NCBI RefSeq assembly: GCF_030445035.2
Contig: NC_080673.1
Span: 193,173,216-193,237,215, forward strand
Direction: 5' to 3'
Length of the DNA stretch: 64,000 bases
From: Dasypus novemcinctus
Taxonomy: Eukaryota > Chordata > Mammalia > Cingulata > Dasypodidae
Part shown: in pieces, positions 35,252-45,465 of the stretch
Numbering within the stretch: the stretch's first letter is position 1
Layout of the letters: each line of letters opens with the position of its first letter
Translations under genes and position numbers: made by a program
Notes under the pieces: generated by a model
The model's input: only the letters and a program-made list of their open reading frames with translations
Databases searched by the model: none
Told to the model about the DNA's origin: nothing

Positions 35252-37479
35252 TGCCCTCACATCCCAATGAAAGACACTGAGGGTCAGAGTCGTTCTCTTC
35301 CCAGGGTCACAAAGCTAACTACACAGCAAAGAGTTATTCCCAGGGCTTATATCTGTAGACTCAGCATTCTTTGTACTATAACATGCTGTTCTGGGGAGAA
35401 AAGAATACATATATATAAACTGAAAAACATCACTTATTTTAAAACTTTTATTTCATATAATAATTCGGTTTGGACATTAAACAGTATGAGTATACAGGCT
35501 TCGTTAAGGTAATTTTCTGGAGCTTAAATCCATGGTTCATACACCATGGATTCAAGGTAGTTTGTTTATTCACAAAATCACATTGTATCTTTAATTACTA
35601 AAAATATGACGTTATACTATTTAAAAAATTTTTGTATATTATACTACTCACCAAAACGCCATTCTTTTAAAAATACTTTCCATTTTGCAGTTTTGAAAAA
35701 TACAACAGCCACATGGTGGATATTACAACCAGAAGGTACAAGCATATACAGCTAATTAAGAATACAAGTAGAAATTTTACAAACTTTTTAATGTATATAA
35801 TTATTATGCATATTAATTTAATTTTGAATATACAAATCTTATTTAACAATTTCTTAATTCATTGAACTTTTTTCTTTTTAAATTTTATTTTCAAATAAGT
35901 TTTAGATGAAATCAATCATACATATAAAATATAAGGGCTTTTTTTCCTTTTTAAACTCACTCTCATCATTTTCTCTACTTAAATTATTTCCCACCAATGG
36001 GGTATTTCTTTCACTAGCAGCTAGTTCAGTGACTGTTGAGAGAACACTACCACACTATGTGTTAAAATGTTTAGGTTGAATTACTGTAGCCCATTTCAGG
36101 CAAATCTTGTTTTTTATCTTGTAACAATTGAAAATGATGTTAATGGTGAGGATGCCATGCTTTTTGAAATACTGTTTCCTAATGGTGATACTATAAATGT
36201 GATATAAAGAACTGATATAAAGAACATTTTAACTGCCACTACTTATTTTCTTCAGAGAATTGGTGGTTCTTTCATGCTGTGTAAATGCATCTTACCTTGA
36301 GCTTATTTATAACTTAATACTTTCAAGATTTAGAACATGTAATTTGAAAATACCTTTACCTGGATTCTGAATAGGTTGCAATAGGTTGAATTAACTCAGA
36401 GAAACCTTTTCATATATAATGAGTTATTTTACTATCCATTTAACTGTACCTAAACAATGGAAGAATAGTGTTAACTGAAAAAATTATTTCTATTAGTGAT
36501 TGTTTTTAAAATGCTTCTTTTTTTTTTTTTGGTATGTGGGGTTTCAATCTGGGTTTGTTTGAAATTGTGCATTTTCACAACACATGACACAAAATAATGC
36601 AGCTTCAGTAAGTCTCTACTGAAAACGAACTCCAGATCCTTGGGATTACTCACATTTCCACTTTGCTACTCCTGCTCTCCATAATGCCTTCAGTACCAGC
36701 CTGAAAAGTTCTAGAAAAGTTCTACCAGCCTGAAAAGTTCTAGATCCCTTCTTCTCTTTGCTATTGGGATGGGCATAGCCTTTCACACACAGCTTTCTCC
36801 CGATTTGTTAAAGAAAGTGAGTAACCCATATCTACAAGTGACTGCCTGGGAAACAAGAATATGGGATTCCTTCCCTTCCAATTCCTGTTAAGGGGGTGGA
36901 GGTAGGAGGGCAATAAGTGAATAACTGGTGAGACAGTAAATGGGAACTGACAGTAAACAAGCAACAAAAGCCTACTTCCTTCTTAACAATCAGTAATAAT
37001 GGAAAGGGGATGGTTTTACACTACAAAAGAGGAAAGGATAATAGAATCTGAACTGAAAGGAACTTTAGAGGCCATAACATTTTTCGGTACCTTTTGATTT
37101 CTCAGGGATTCTGAAGATTTGACCAGAGTATTTGTTTTAGATGAAGGCCCAGTTTTGCACACGCACAACCAAACCAGGATATTTCACGGAGGATGGTCAC
37201 AGCAAGGGGAACAAGTAAGTTCCCACGGCTATATTGGACCCTCCTTCCCACCACCGGAGTCAGTTCCGGGCTGCTGGGCCTTTTTAGCCCGTCTCGGTCC
37301 CTGCTGCCTCCTGCCGTGCTGTCAGCCAGCCAAGTGGCTGCCCTCAGTCTGCAGTCCCAAAAGCGCCCTGAGAATTTGCCACCAGGTAACTGGCTAGTGA
37401 GGACCAACGCCTCACTACGAGCTGTTCAGGCCTGTTAACTGGCTTCTCTCTGGTGCTGAAGTTTAGCTCAAAGGAAGTT
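35252..37479. other. Unique sequence upstream of the CpG island
   Basis: No gene recognised. A fragment resembling a minus-strand SINE head lies at about 36518-36560. CpGs begin to appear after about 37180. Confidence 0.45.
36694..36743 (+). repeat. 29-bp tandem duplication (1.7 copies)
   Basis: taccagcctgaaaagttcta occurs at 36694 and again at 36723, separated by an aaaagttc spacer that itself repeats part of the unit. Confidence 0.85.
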
Positions 37480-37982
37480 CCCAGACAGCTTAAGGGTCGG
37501 GGAAGAATTACAGTCTCCCTCTTGCTAATTAAACGCGTAATCAAAGGCACAAATGAGCTCCGAAACTGGCAGATAGGATTCGAGGTGCCCGTCCCCCTAA
37601 CAGCAGCCGTGGCAATCAGGAGGGAAGCGGGAAGCAAAAGTTTCCACGACCTCTGCGGCGGGGGGTCTCGCTCGTGCAGTCTCTCGCCAGAGCTGGAAGG
37701 AGATCCGCTCCGGGCAGCGGTGGCCGGGCGATGGAGCAAGGGCACGGAGGCGGCCAGGCGCCATATCCTAATCCTAATCCCGAAAGGCAGTCTAGTTATT
37801 ATGTCCGCGGGCACACGAAACGCACGAAGCAACCTCGCTCCTGGCCGCTCCTTTCCCACCTGTTGGGACGCTCCCACGAGCTCGTCCTGGCCCAAGTACT
37901 TTGGAAACTGTCATCGGGAACCCAGAAGCCGGGAATGTGACAGGCGACCATAAATATGCAGAAGAGATGGAGCCACAGGAGC

Positions 37983-38001
37983 GGGCGGGCGGCGGGCGGG
38001 G
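37983..38001 (+). other. Potential G-quadruplex
   Basis: Four runs of three or more G separated by loops of 1, 4 and 1 bases (GGGC GGGC GGC GGGC GGGG), on the + strand of the CpG island upstream of TAPT1. The pattern is clear; folding is inferred. Confidence 0.5.
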
Positions 38002-38347
38002 ACCTGGAACCGGGCCCCCGCCGCCACGCGGGCGGTGCCAAGACCCGGCGGGCGGCGCCGGCGCACTCCGGCCACCGAGCCTCCAAAAGTGGCCCCGGGC
38101 GGGCGGCGGGACACCTCACAGACTGCAGGCAGCGGGCGCCGCGGCCGCCGCCCGGGGACTCCGCGCCCGCCGCTCGGCCCGCTGCCGCCGCCGCCGCGCC
38201 CGGCCCGCTCCCGCCGAGCCCCGGCCCCGAGCCCCGGCGGCGCCCGCTCTCCCCGGCAGCGCGGCCCACCCGCATGGAGCCCGGCGCCGGGCCCCGGTCC
38301 GCCGAGCCCGCCGCGACGCGGGACGCCGCGGCCCGTCACGGCGAGGG

Positions 38348-38366
38348 CCGGAAGAAGATGGCGGCG
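38348..38366 (+). promoter_or_regulatory. ETS (GABP-type) site fused to a YY1 site
   Basis: CCGGAAG (38348-38354) runs directly into AAGATGGCGGCC (38355-38366). The first matches the ETS/GABP core and the second the YY1 consensus AAnATGGCGGC. Such pairs are typical of TATA-less promoters and sit close to the transcription start. The ATG inside the YY1 site (38358) is in frame with the TAPT1 start codon. Confidence 0.6.
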
Positions 38367-38371
38367 GCCGT

Positions 38372-38392
38372 GGCGGCGGCGGCGGCGGCGGC
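38372..38392 (+). repeat. (GGC)7 trinucleotide repeat near the TAPT1 start
   Basis: Seven uninterrupted GGC units lie about 180 bp before the TAPT1 ATG. In the frame of TAPT1 they read as poly-alanine; in transcripts starting upstream they would be 5' leader. Tracts of this kind vary in length. Confidence 0.85.
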
Positions 38393-38413
38393 CGCCTCGC
38401 ACGCGCCGCTGAC

Positions 38414-38421
38414 GCCAATGG
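38414..38421 (+). promoter_or_regulatory. CCAAT box (NF-Y type)
   Basis: GCCAATGG lies between the GGC repeat and the GC boxes of the CpG island. It is a plausible NF-Y site if the main transcription start lies downstream of it, between about 38450 and 38560. Confidence 0.4.
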
Positions 38422-38470
38422 TGCGCGCCGGCCGGCGGGCCGCGGATGGCGGCGGCCCGGGCTCCGGCGA

Positions 38471-38495
38471 GGGGCGGGGCGAGGCGGGGAGGGGG
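38471..38495 (+). other. GC boxes and potential G-quadruplex
   Basis: Runs of four, four, four and five G in 25 bases, including an SP1-type GC box at 38471-38480. It ends 70 bp before the TAPT1 ATG. Confidence 0.5.
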
Positions 38496-38564
38496 CCGGC
38501 CGGAGGCGGAGGCCGGGCCGCGGGCTGGAGGGAGGCGGCGGGGACAGTTTGTTGTGCTCGGAAC

Positions 38565-38757
38565 ATGGCGGGCGGCGGCGACGCGACCGCCCCGGGAGAG
38601 GGCGGCGGCGCGAACGGCCACGAGCGGGACGGCCGCGGCGAGGCGGAGCAGCCGGGCGGCAGCGGCGGCCGCGGGCCCCCGCCGGCGCCGCAGCACGCGG
38701 AGACCCTGGGCTTCTACGAGAGCGACCGGCGGCGGGAGAGGCGCCGCAGCCGCGCAG
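38565..38757 (+). CDS. TAPT1: TAPT1 exon 1 (coding part), N-terminal 64 codons
   Basis: Coding part of the first exon of TAPT1, a multi-pass membrane protein with homologues from yeast (Emp65) to man. In vertebrates it is linked to ciliogenesis and axial skeletal patterning. The ATG at 38565 has a strong Kozak context (A at -3, G at +4). It opens a Gly/Ala/Pro/Glu-rich, disordered leader beginning MAGGGDATAPGEGGG and ending in the conserved block ETLGFYESDRRRERRR. From what I remember of human TAPT1, the leader (GDGRGEAEQPGGSGG-like) and this block align closely. The exon ends GCAG at 38757, followed by a consensus donor (gtgagg at 38758). The 193 nt leave one base of a split codon (phase 1), completed as Glu by exon 2. 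GC content is extreme because the exon sits in a CpG island. The frame stays open upstream of the ATG, so an N-terminally extended form is possible. Identity is firm; the start rests on the known mammalian protein. Confidence 0.93.
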
Positions 38758-38980
38758 GTGAGGCGGGCGCGCGGCGCTAGGCCGCGGCGAGGGCGCCCAG
38801 GCCGGCCCGGGATGCCGTGAGATCCCGGCCCGCGAGCCCCGCGGCCGCTGCGGCGTCCGGAGCTGTCCCGGCTGTGGGCGCGCGGAGCCGCCGCGGCCCC
38901 GCAGCCACTGACAGCTCCTGGGCGGGCTCCGTGCGCGGCTGCCGCGGCTCCCGAGGCCAGGTGTGTCCGAGCCGGACGGC

Positions 38981-41900
38981 TGCGACCCGGGGAACTTCTG
39001 CCCTCGCTGGGTTATAATTGCTTTTGAAAGGTGTTAAGAAAAGGAAAAAATCCCTGGGGAATCTCCACCCCTCGCTAACGTTGGGGAGTATCTACAACAG
39101 CTGAGGGAGGTCAGAAATGAGAGGCGCACGGCTGATTTCTTAATTGACATACTCGTGTCAAGGTGACTTTTCTGTATTTTAAACGAACTTGAGCCTCAGA
39201 AACCTGTTAACTTGTCCCCCAAATATGCTTTTCCACGGCCGCGGCAAACAGTGTTGAAATGGTTTGAAGTTCACTCGTTTGCCCAGAACAGAAATATTTA
39301 GCACTTGGCAAAATATTTATTACCTGTGAACTTTACCTAAACTGGAAACTTAAGCCACTTTTTAAAAAAAGTAGCTGTGTAAGAAAAGATGAAGTAGAAA
39401 AGTCTACTTCAATGACTGGTTTTAATCATATTGCTATAATATTACACTTCCTTTAAGCTGCGGCTTTTATTTTTGTTTAAAAAAGAATCTTTAAAATTGG
39501 CTTTGTGTTAGGACTGCAGTAATATATATTAGCCTTGAGGGGAAAGGGGAGGTTTTGAGATCTATGTTGCATTGACTATAGAATGATCCCAACATTTAAC
39601 GATTCTTACATAATTCTAAATTTTGAGTAGTAACTGAGCCTTAGCTGAATTAAATGTCTTCCCACCAAAAAATTGCAACTGGTGCTTAATAGGGGCTGTG
39701 TTAACTGTTGTTTCTGCAATTCATGCAAATAAATGTGTAAGTTGTGGAACTTTGTGCAACATGAGGTTGATCAGATGAGAGCCTGATTGATTCACTAATT
39801 TGAAGAACTAACTAGTCCTAGGTTAAATGTTGAAGAGGTCGGTATCCTTGAAAAATTAAGTACAGACTCTGCTATGTTTGGTCTTTTTCATTTTTATCCC
39901 TTTATTTGGTTTAGTTGCACTTGCTTGCAAGAATATTTACTTTCTTGATTGGCAGGATATAAGTAAGATAACAATTAAATGTCTTTATTGGCTGTCTGTT
40001 TTATTTACTTAATGACTAAAAGCACCCTAATGCAAATAGATACATTTGTTGCCAAACTTCACTGTGATTTCTTTGAAATATTTCTGAATTTCAGGAAAGC
40101 CAATATTATACAAGCCTTTGTTTGTTTGCATGGACAGAAGATGAAGTTGTCAGGAACCTTTTGTTGGTTGCAGATCTTGTACCCTTAGAGTAACACCTAA
40201 CACTCCTTCCAGGCTCTTCGCGGGGTGGGGATACCTAGAGTACTTGGGACTTGCATAAGACCTGGTCCCTCTGTACACTCATTCCTCCTCAACATGGTTT
40301 TCTGAGCTGTAACATGTTTAAAGCTTGACTTGTAAAGCATAGAATCAGGGAGATGCTTCCAGCCTTAGCTTTAGAGGTAGCACTCATTTTTATCCCCCAG
40401 TTAAATCATTTATGTGTGAAGAGACATGACTGTGCAACTCTTGTTTCGCCAGGTAACACCAACCTTGGAGAACAGGATTTGGGTGAGAATTCTAGATATA
40501 TTGCAATTGAGTCACCAGCCAGTGTTGGAATTCTGGCTGGGCCTCTCCAGGTGGGGACAGCCCTCCCCAGTCCCCCTTCATATACATACGCACGCACTAG
40601 TCACACAGCTCTTGTCTCTTTCAGCTTCCACCCTCTGATGACCCAATTGGAGGAGGCTTCGCTACTAGAGGTTAGAATTCTTTCAGCTAAACTTACTGCT
40701 GAGGCTGCTCTGTGGCCTCTGCATTGACCTAATCCTCCAGCAGTGCTCCCTACCACTCAGCTCTGTGAGCTTCCCTTCCCCTCCTTTCAAGAATTTACGA
40801 AACATCCTCTCAGCTGGCCTGGGGCACAGGGCTTTTGAGTGGCGCCACCTTGAGTCATATGAAAAGCATTTCTCCCTGAATCAAACTAGTCTTCCAAGGC
40901 TGGAGCTCACACTTGTCCATTTTTATATTCTTAGTGGTGCCTCGGTACTCTGTTGCCCCTGCCCTTGATCTCTGGTCCTCCTCCCCAAGCTAGGGCCTCC
41001 TTTATCTTCCTTTTTTGAAAGTCATCTTAGTGTCTTGGTGGCCTAACCATCAGTTAGTTCTGAAGTCCCCTTTATCAGTTCTCCCAGTGAATTTAAGGCT
41101 CTTGTAAATAAGACCTGTCCTAACAGCCTAGAATTCCCTAAATGAATATACAGATTAGGTATATAATCAAACCCTCCCCACCCAAGTAAAATAGATCAAA
41201 ATAAAGTGTAGTGTTTGAGGTTCATATTGTTGTTTTATTTCTGTCCTTGTTTATATGTTTAGAAAGTATATAACATATCTATATTAGTTTGTGTATACAC
41301 AGTTGTATTTATACTATAAACAGGTATTTGGGTCAAGTATGTAAGCTTATTTTCTTTTTCTCCTTATGGACTCTTCTATCACTTGGTTCTCAGAACTCCT
41401 TTGTGTTATATGTAGATAGCCTGGTAGTAGGCTGAAACTGTTCTCAGATGCTAGTACTTGTACCTTAACATAGAAGTGAATGCCCCATTCATTCCTATTT
41501 TCATTATTGCTTTTGGAATGGTCATTGTGTATCCCACCCTTTCTTACTGTGCTCACTAACCTTGAACTCTGGGTGTAATGGATATCACCTGCATCTGTAG
41601 AGTCATCCCTTCTGTTGTCTTTTTTATCTACTTTTTAAAATCTTATAAATTCTGTTATTGCCATTTTTAAAATATAAGATCAGATAAGATTGTCTGCAAA
41701 AAATCTAGGTGGGAAAATTGCTGTATAGCCATTTTCCTATTTAGGAATCTAGGCCTAGCAAGTCAACTTTGGACCAGGATTAGGCAATTTGTGTTCTTGG
41801 TTTGGTCGTTGAATTGTTTTGTAGACTTTATGCACAGACGGCTTACCTAATCCATTTGGCTGTCTTTCATAACATCACCATGAACTAGTTAGTATCTGAA

Positions 41901-42108
41901 GTGTGTAAGCTGATTCACGGTACCATGGAGACTTAACAGTGGGAGTTTTGGTATAAAATAAGTGTAATCACCATTGAGGATGAAACAGTACCTCTATAAT
42001 GCAGGTGTTGGAGTCTGCTTGTAAAACAAAAATCCTAAGGGTGTGACTGAAGATTGTTTCTAATTTTAACAGTGCCATGAGGCCTGCTTTTCTTCCTTCT
42101 TTTTCAAT
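38981..42108 (+). other. Intron 1 sequence, repeat-poor
   Basis: No exon recognised. A 124-codon ORF at 40353-40727 lacks recognisable similarity and splice-site framing. Confidence 0.5.
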
Positions 42109-42116
42109 TCCACTCT

Positions 42117-42521
42117 TTTTTTTTTTTTAAGATTTTTTCTTTATTCCCCCCTCCCACTCCCCCCGTTGCCTGCCCTCTGTGTCCATTTGATGTGTGTTCT
42201 TCTGTGTCTGCTTGTGTTCTCATTAGGCACCTCTGGGAACCAATCCTGGGACCTTCCAGAGTTGGGAAAGAGGCGATAACTCTCTTGCACCACCTCATCT
42301 TCCTGTTCTGTTTTGTCTTCTTATTTTCTCTCCTCTGTGTCTCTTGTTGTGTCATCATGCTGCACCAGCTCTCCACGTCAACTGGCACACCTGCGCAGGG
42401 CCACATTCCTGTGTGGGCTGGCACTCCACATGAGCCATCTTGCATAGGCCCTGGGCATCGAACCCTGGATCTCCTATATGGTAGACGGAAGCCCAGTTGG
42501 TTGAGGCATATCCATTTCCTT
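42117..42521 (-). mobile_element. Older DAS-type SINE, two-head form
   Basis: Minus orientation. Poly-T on the left, an internal second tRNA-like unit (aatcctgggaccttccagag) and a terminal head (cgaaccctgg B-box complement). A TSD around tccactctt occurs at 42109 and 42527. Confidence 0.8.
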
Positions 42522-42539
42522 CAGTGTCCACTCTTTACA

Positions 42540-43620
42540 TCTAGAGCTTAAACATTGGCATTATTACCCATCACTTTTGCATCTCTTTTTGGTATTTACC
42601 CATCTTTAGACCATTTGTGTAATCTCCACAAGAGAATGGGCAGTGGCAGGGAAAAAGATTGAAACCCAGAATAACCAATTGATCTTTTTAACTATTCCCA
42701 CAAAAGATTGAGTGATACAAAGATATTTAACTATTCATAATCTCGACCACCTATTGTGTAATTGAAAATTCACATTCTTCTTTGAAAAATCTTATTTTTA
42801 TTAACTTAATTTTCATTTAACCACTCTTCACTTCCCATAGAGTATGTTACATGGTTATTTTTGTGACTCCAAACTTACCTGATGGATAATTAAAGGCTGA
42901 CTAGTTCTGAAATTATGCTCTAGAGTCAATTTCTCATTGCAAAGGAAAATAAGGCTAATCGTAAAGTTGGGTGGGAAATTATTTGGAGTAACCACAGTCC
43001 TGATAGAAATACAATAAAATTAGCTTCCTTTCTTCCTAGGAATTATTGTTCTGCTCTTAAAACTCTTAATTGCTTTACTTAAATGTATTGTGTAAGTTAA
43101 ACACATGCAGTAAACATACAATAAAAAGTTACTTATTTTTATCTTTGACCAACTCAGTATCTTGGTTGTTTAAAATGTTCTTCAACTAGTTTGCCTTCTG
43201 AAATTCAGTCCTAGCAGCTCATGTGTGATCCAATTTGGGGAAAACTTGCATAAAAGAAGTTTCTGGAAAATATAACTTTGTCAGGTTAACAAAATTTTTT
43301 TTTCCCATTTTGATCCTTCACTTTATAACCTCATAACTTTGGGCAAAGTCACTAATTTTTGTACCAGTTTTCCATTCATAAATTCATGGTTAGTCTCTTT
43401 TTTTCGTACTTTCCCAAATGTGACAATATATAAACAGTTTTTTGAAAGTCTTGGAAATTTGAATATACTCTATAATATGGTACCTTTGCTTACATTTGAT
43501 TTAGGAAGGTGGCATTGGTGGTGTATTGGTTCCTGGAAAAGGGGATTACTCATTGGCATTATGGAAGGGTGCGCCTTTATATTTGTGTAATAAACACGTA
43601 TAAAATTTTAGTGTAACTTT
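42540..43620 (+). other. Intron 1 sequence
   Basis: AT-rich; no exon or repeat recognised. Confidence 0.5.
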
Positions 43621-43632
43621 AGTAAGGTTTAT

Positions 43633-44049
43633 GTTATTAATTAATTAACTTATTTATCCTCCACCCCCACCCCTGTTGTTTTACACTCGCTGTTTACTTT
43701 CTGTGTCCATTCACTGTATGTTCTTCTGTGTATGCTTGTCTTCTCTTTAGTCAGCACCACGAACCAATCCTGGGACCTCCTGGAGTGGGAGAGAGATGCT
43801 CAATCTCTTGTACCACTTCAGCTCCCTGGTCTGCTGCATCTCTTATTGTCTCTCTTCTGTGTCTCTTTGTTGTATCATCTCTCTGTGCCAGCTCTCTGCG
43901 CAGGCCAGTACTCTGTAAGGGCAATCTCTCCTCACAGGCCAGCTCATCATGTGGGCCAGCTTGCCTTCACCAGTAGGCCCCAGGAATTGAACCCTGGACC
44001 TCCTATATGATAGACAGGAGCCCAATCATTTGAGCCACGTCTGCTTCCC
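43633..44049 (-). mobile_element. Older DAS-type SINE, two-head form
   Basis: Same architecture as the copy at 42117 (internal aatcctgggacctcctggag unit, terminal head gggaagcagacgtgg). The 12-bp TSD agtaaggtttat is perfect (43621-43632 and 44050-44061). Confidence 0.88.
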
Positions 44050-44283
44050 AGTAAGGTTTATTAAGCTTTAGGTTAAGACTTTGGAGATTTGCATGTTTCA
44101 TAAAATTTTCCTAACAGTTCACTGGTATTACTTTCCCTCTTCTTTTAATGGTCAATGCTAATTTAAGAAAGATTTATTTAGACATATTACCAAACATATA
44201 AATCTATTTATAATTATTCACTACTTTAATTCTTTTTTATCCTGGGTTCTTAGCTCTGAAAAAGCTCTTCAGAAGATAATTAA

Positions 44284-44945
44284 GGGAAGCAGATGTGGTT
44301 CAAGTGATAAGGCCCCCGCCTACCTTGTGGGAAGACCTGGGTTCGATCCCTGGAGCCTCCTGGTGAGAAAAGAAGAGAAAGCGTGTCTGCATGGCAGGCC
44401 AGTGCCCACATGGTGAGCCAAGTACCTACATGAGTGCCCATGTGGTGAGCCAAGTGCCTGTGTGGTGAGCTAGGTGCCCGCATGGTGAGCCAAGTGCCCA
44501 CGCAAGTGCCTGCGTGGTGAGCTGAGTGCCTGCACGGTGAGCCAGGTGCTGGCATGAGTGTCCGCCTGGTGAGCCAAGTGCCCACATAAGTGCCTGCGTG
44601 GTGAGCCGGTGCCCATGCAGTGAGCAGAGTGCCAGCACAGCAAGCCGAGTGCCTGCACAGTGAACCAGTGCCCATGCAAATGAATCTTGCAGCAAGATGA
44701 TGATGCAAAAAAAGAGACGAAGAGGAGAGTCAAGATGAAACAGAGACTGGGAACTGTGATGGCACAGTTGACAGGGAACCTCTGTCCACATCAGAGGTCC
44801 CCAGGATCGAATCCAGGTGAATCCTAGAGGAGAAACATGAGAAGACAAAAAGAGAAATAGGTACAGAAGATCACACAGTGAATGGACACAGACAGCAAGA
44901 ACAGCAGGATGGGGGTGGGAGAGGGGAAGAAATAAAATTAAACCT
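44284..44945 (+). mobile_element. Two-head DAS-type SINE expanded by a minisatellite
   Basis: First head gggaagcagatgtggttcaa with a ggttcgatccc B box, then a tandem repeat block (44402-44668). The body resumes (gcagcaagatgatg), followed by a second tRNA-like unit near 44755-44830 and a tail near 44900-44945. The repeat raises the length to about 660 bp. No clear TSD was found. Confidence 0.75.
44402..44668 (+). repeat. Minisatellite of 20-bp and 12-bp units
   Basis: About 15 units of GTGCCYRYRTGGTGAGCCRA (20 bp), alternating irregularly with a 12-bp short form GTGCCYACAYRA. Units differ at a few positions. The block is open in several minus-strand frames, which explains long Trp/His/Ala-rich ORFs that are not genes. 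Confidence 0.88.
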
Positions 44946-45043
44946 AAGTCTTTGGGGGATGAGGAAGAAACAACTTATACTATACTTTTTCTCAATTTAA
45001 GATACTTATGGATCACAGAAAAATTTTGTAGGATATGAATATT

Positions 45044-45451
45044 TTTCATTATTATTTATTTCTCTCCCCTTCCCCACCCCCACCCCTCCCTGTTGTCTGT
45101 TCTCTGTGTCTATTTGCTGTGTTATCTGTCCACTTCTGTTGTTGTCAGCGGCACTGGAATCTGTGTTTCTTTTTGTTGTGTCATCTTGTTGTGTCAGCTC
45201 TCCGTGTGTGTGGCGCCATTCCTGGGCAGGCTGCACTTTCTTTCGCGCTGGGCGGCTCTCCTTAAGGGGTGCACTCCTTGCGCATGGGGCTCCCCTACGT
45301 GGGGGACACCCCTGCGTGGCAGGGCACTCCTTGCACGCATCAGCACTGCGCATGGACCAGCTCCACACAGGTCAAGGAGGCCCGGGGTTTGAACTGCGGA
45401 CCTCCCATTTGGTAGACGGATGCCCTAACCACTGGGCCAAGTCCACTGCCC
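45044..45451 (-). mobile_element. DAS SINE
   Basis: Full-length. The 14-bp TSD aggatatgaatatt is perfect (45030-45043 and 45452-45465). Confidence 0.93.
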
Positions 45452-45465
45452 AGGATATGAATATT

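Larger units (their letters stand above)
37480..38980. promoter_or_regulatory. CpG island / TAPT1 promoter
   Basis: CpG-dense block in an otherwise AT-rich region, covering the TAPT1 upstream region, exon 1 and the start of intron 1. CpGs appear from about 37520 and become very dense from 37980 to 38960. There is no TATA box near the likely start, as is usual for a housekeeping CpG-island promoter. Visible sites are GC boxes (for example ggggcggggc at 38471), CCAAT at 38415-38419, an ETS core CCGGAAG at 38348-38354 and YY1-type ATGGCGGC cores. In human a divergent lncRNA (TAPT1-AS1) starts from this promoter, so minus-strand transcription is possible here. Long ORFs across the island on both strands are GC-rich read-through, not genes. 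Confidence 0.88.

Noticed and set aside
37901-38761. 286-codon + strand ORF and overlapping ORFs of 261, 158 and 125 codons in the CpG island
   Set aside because: Extreme GC removes stop codons in all frames. The products are Arg/Pro/Ala/Gly-rich without domains. Only the frame of TAPT1 is supported.
40353-40727. 124-codon ORF in intron 1
   Set aside because: No similarity recognised, no convincing splice sites, and overlapping ORFs in other frames.
44280-44848. Long minus ORFs rich in Trp, His, Ala, Gly and Thr
   Set aside because: They are translations of the 20-bp/12-bp minisatellite and SINE body; the repeat unit simply lacks stops.
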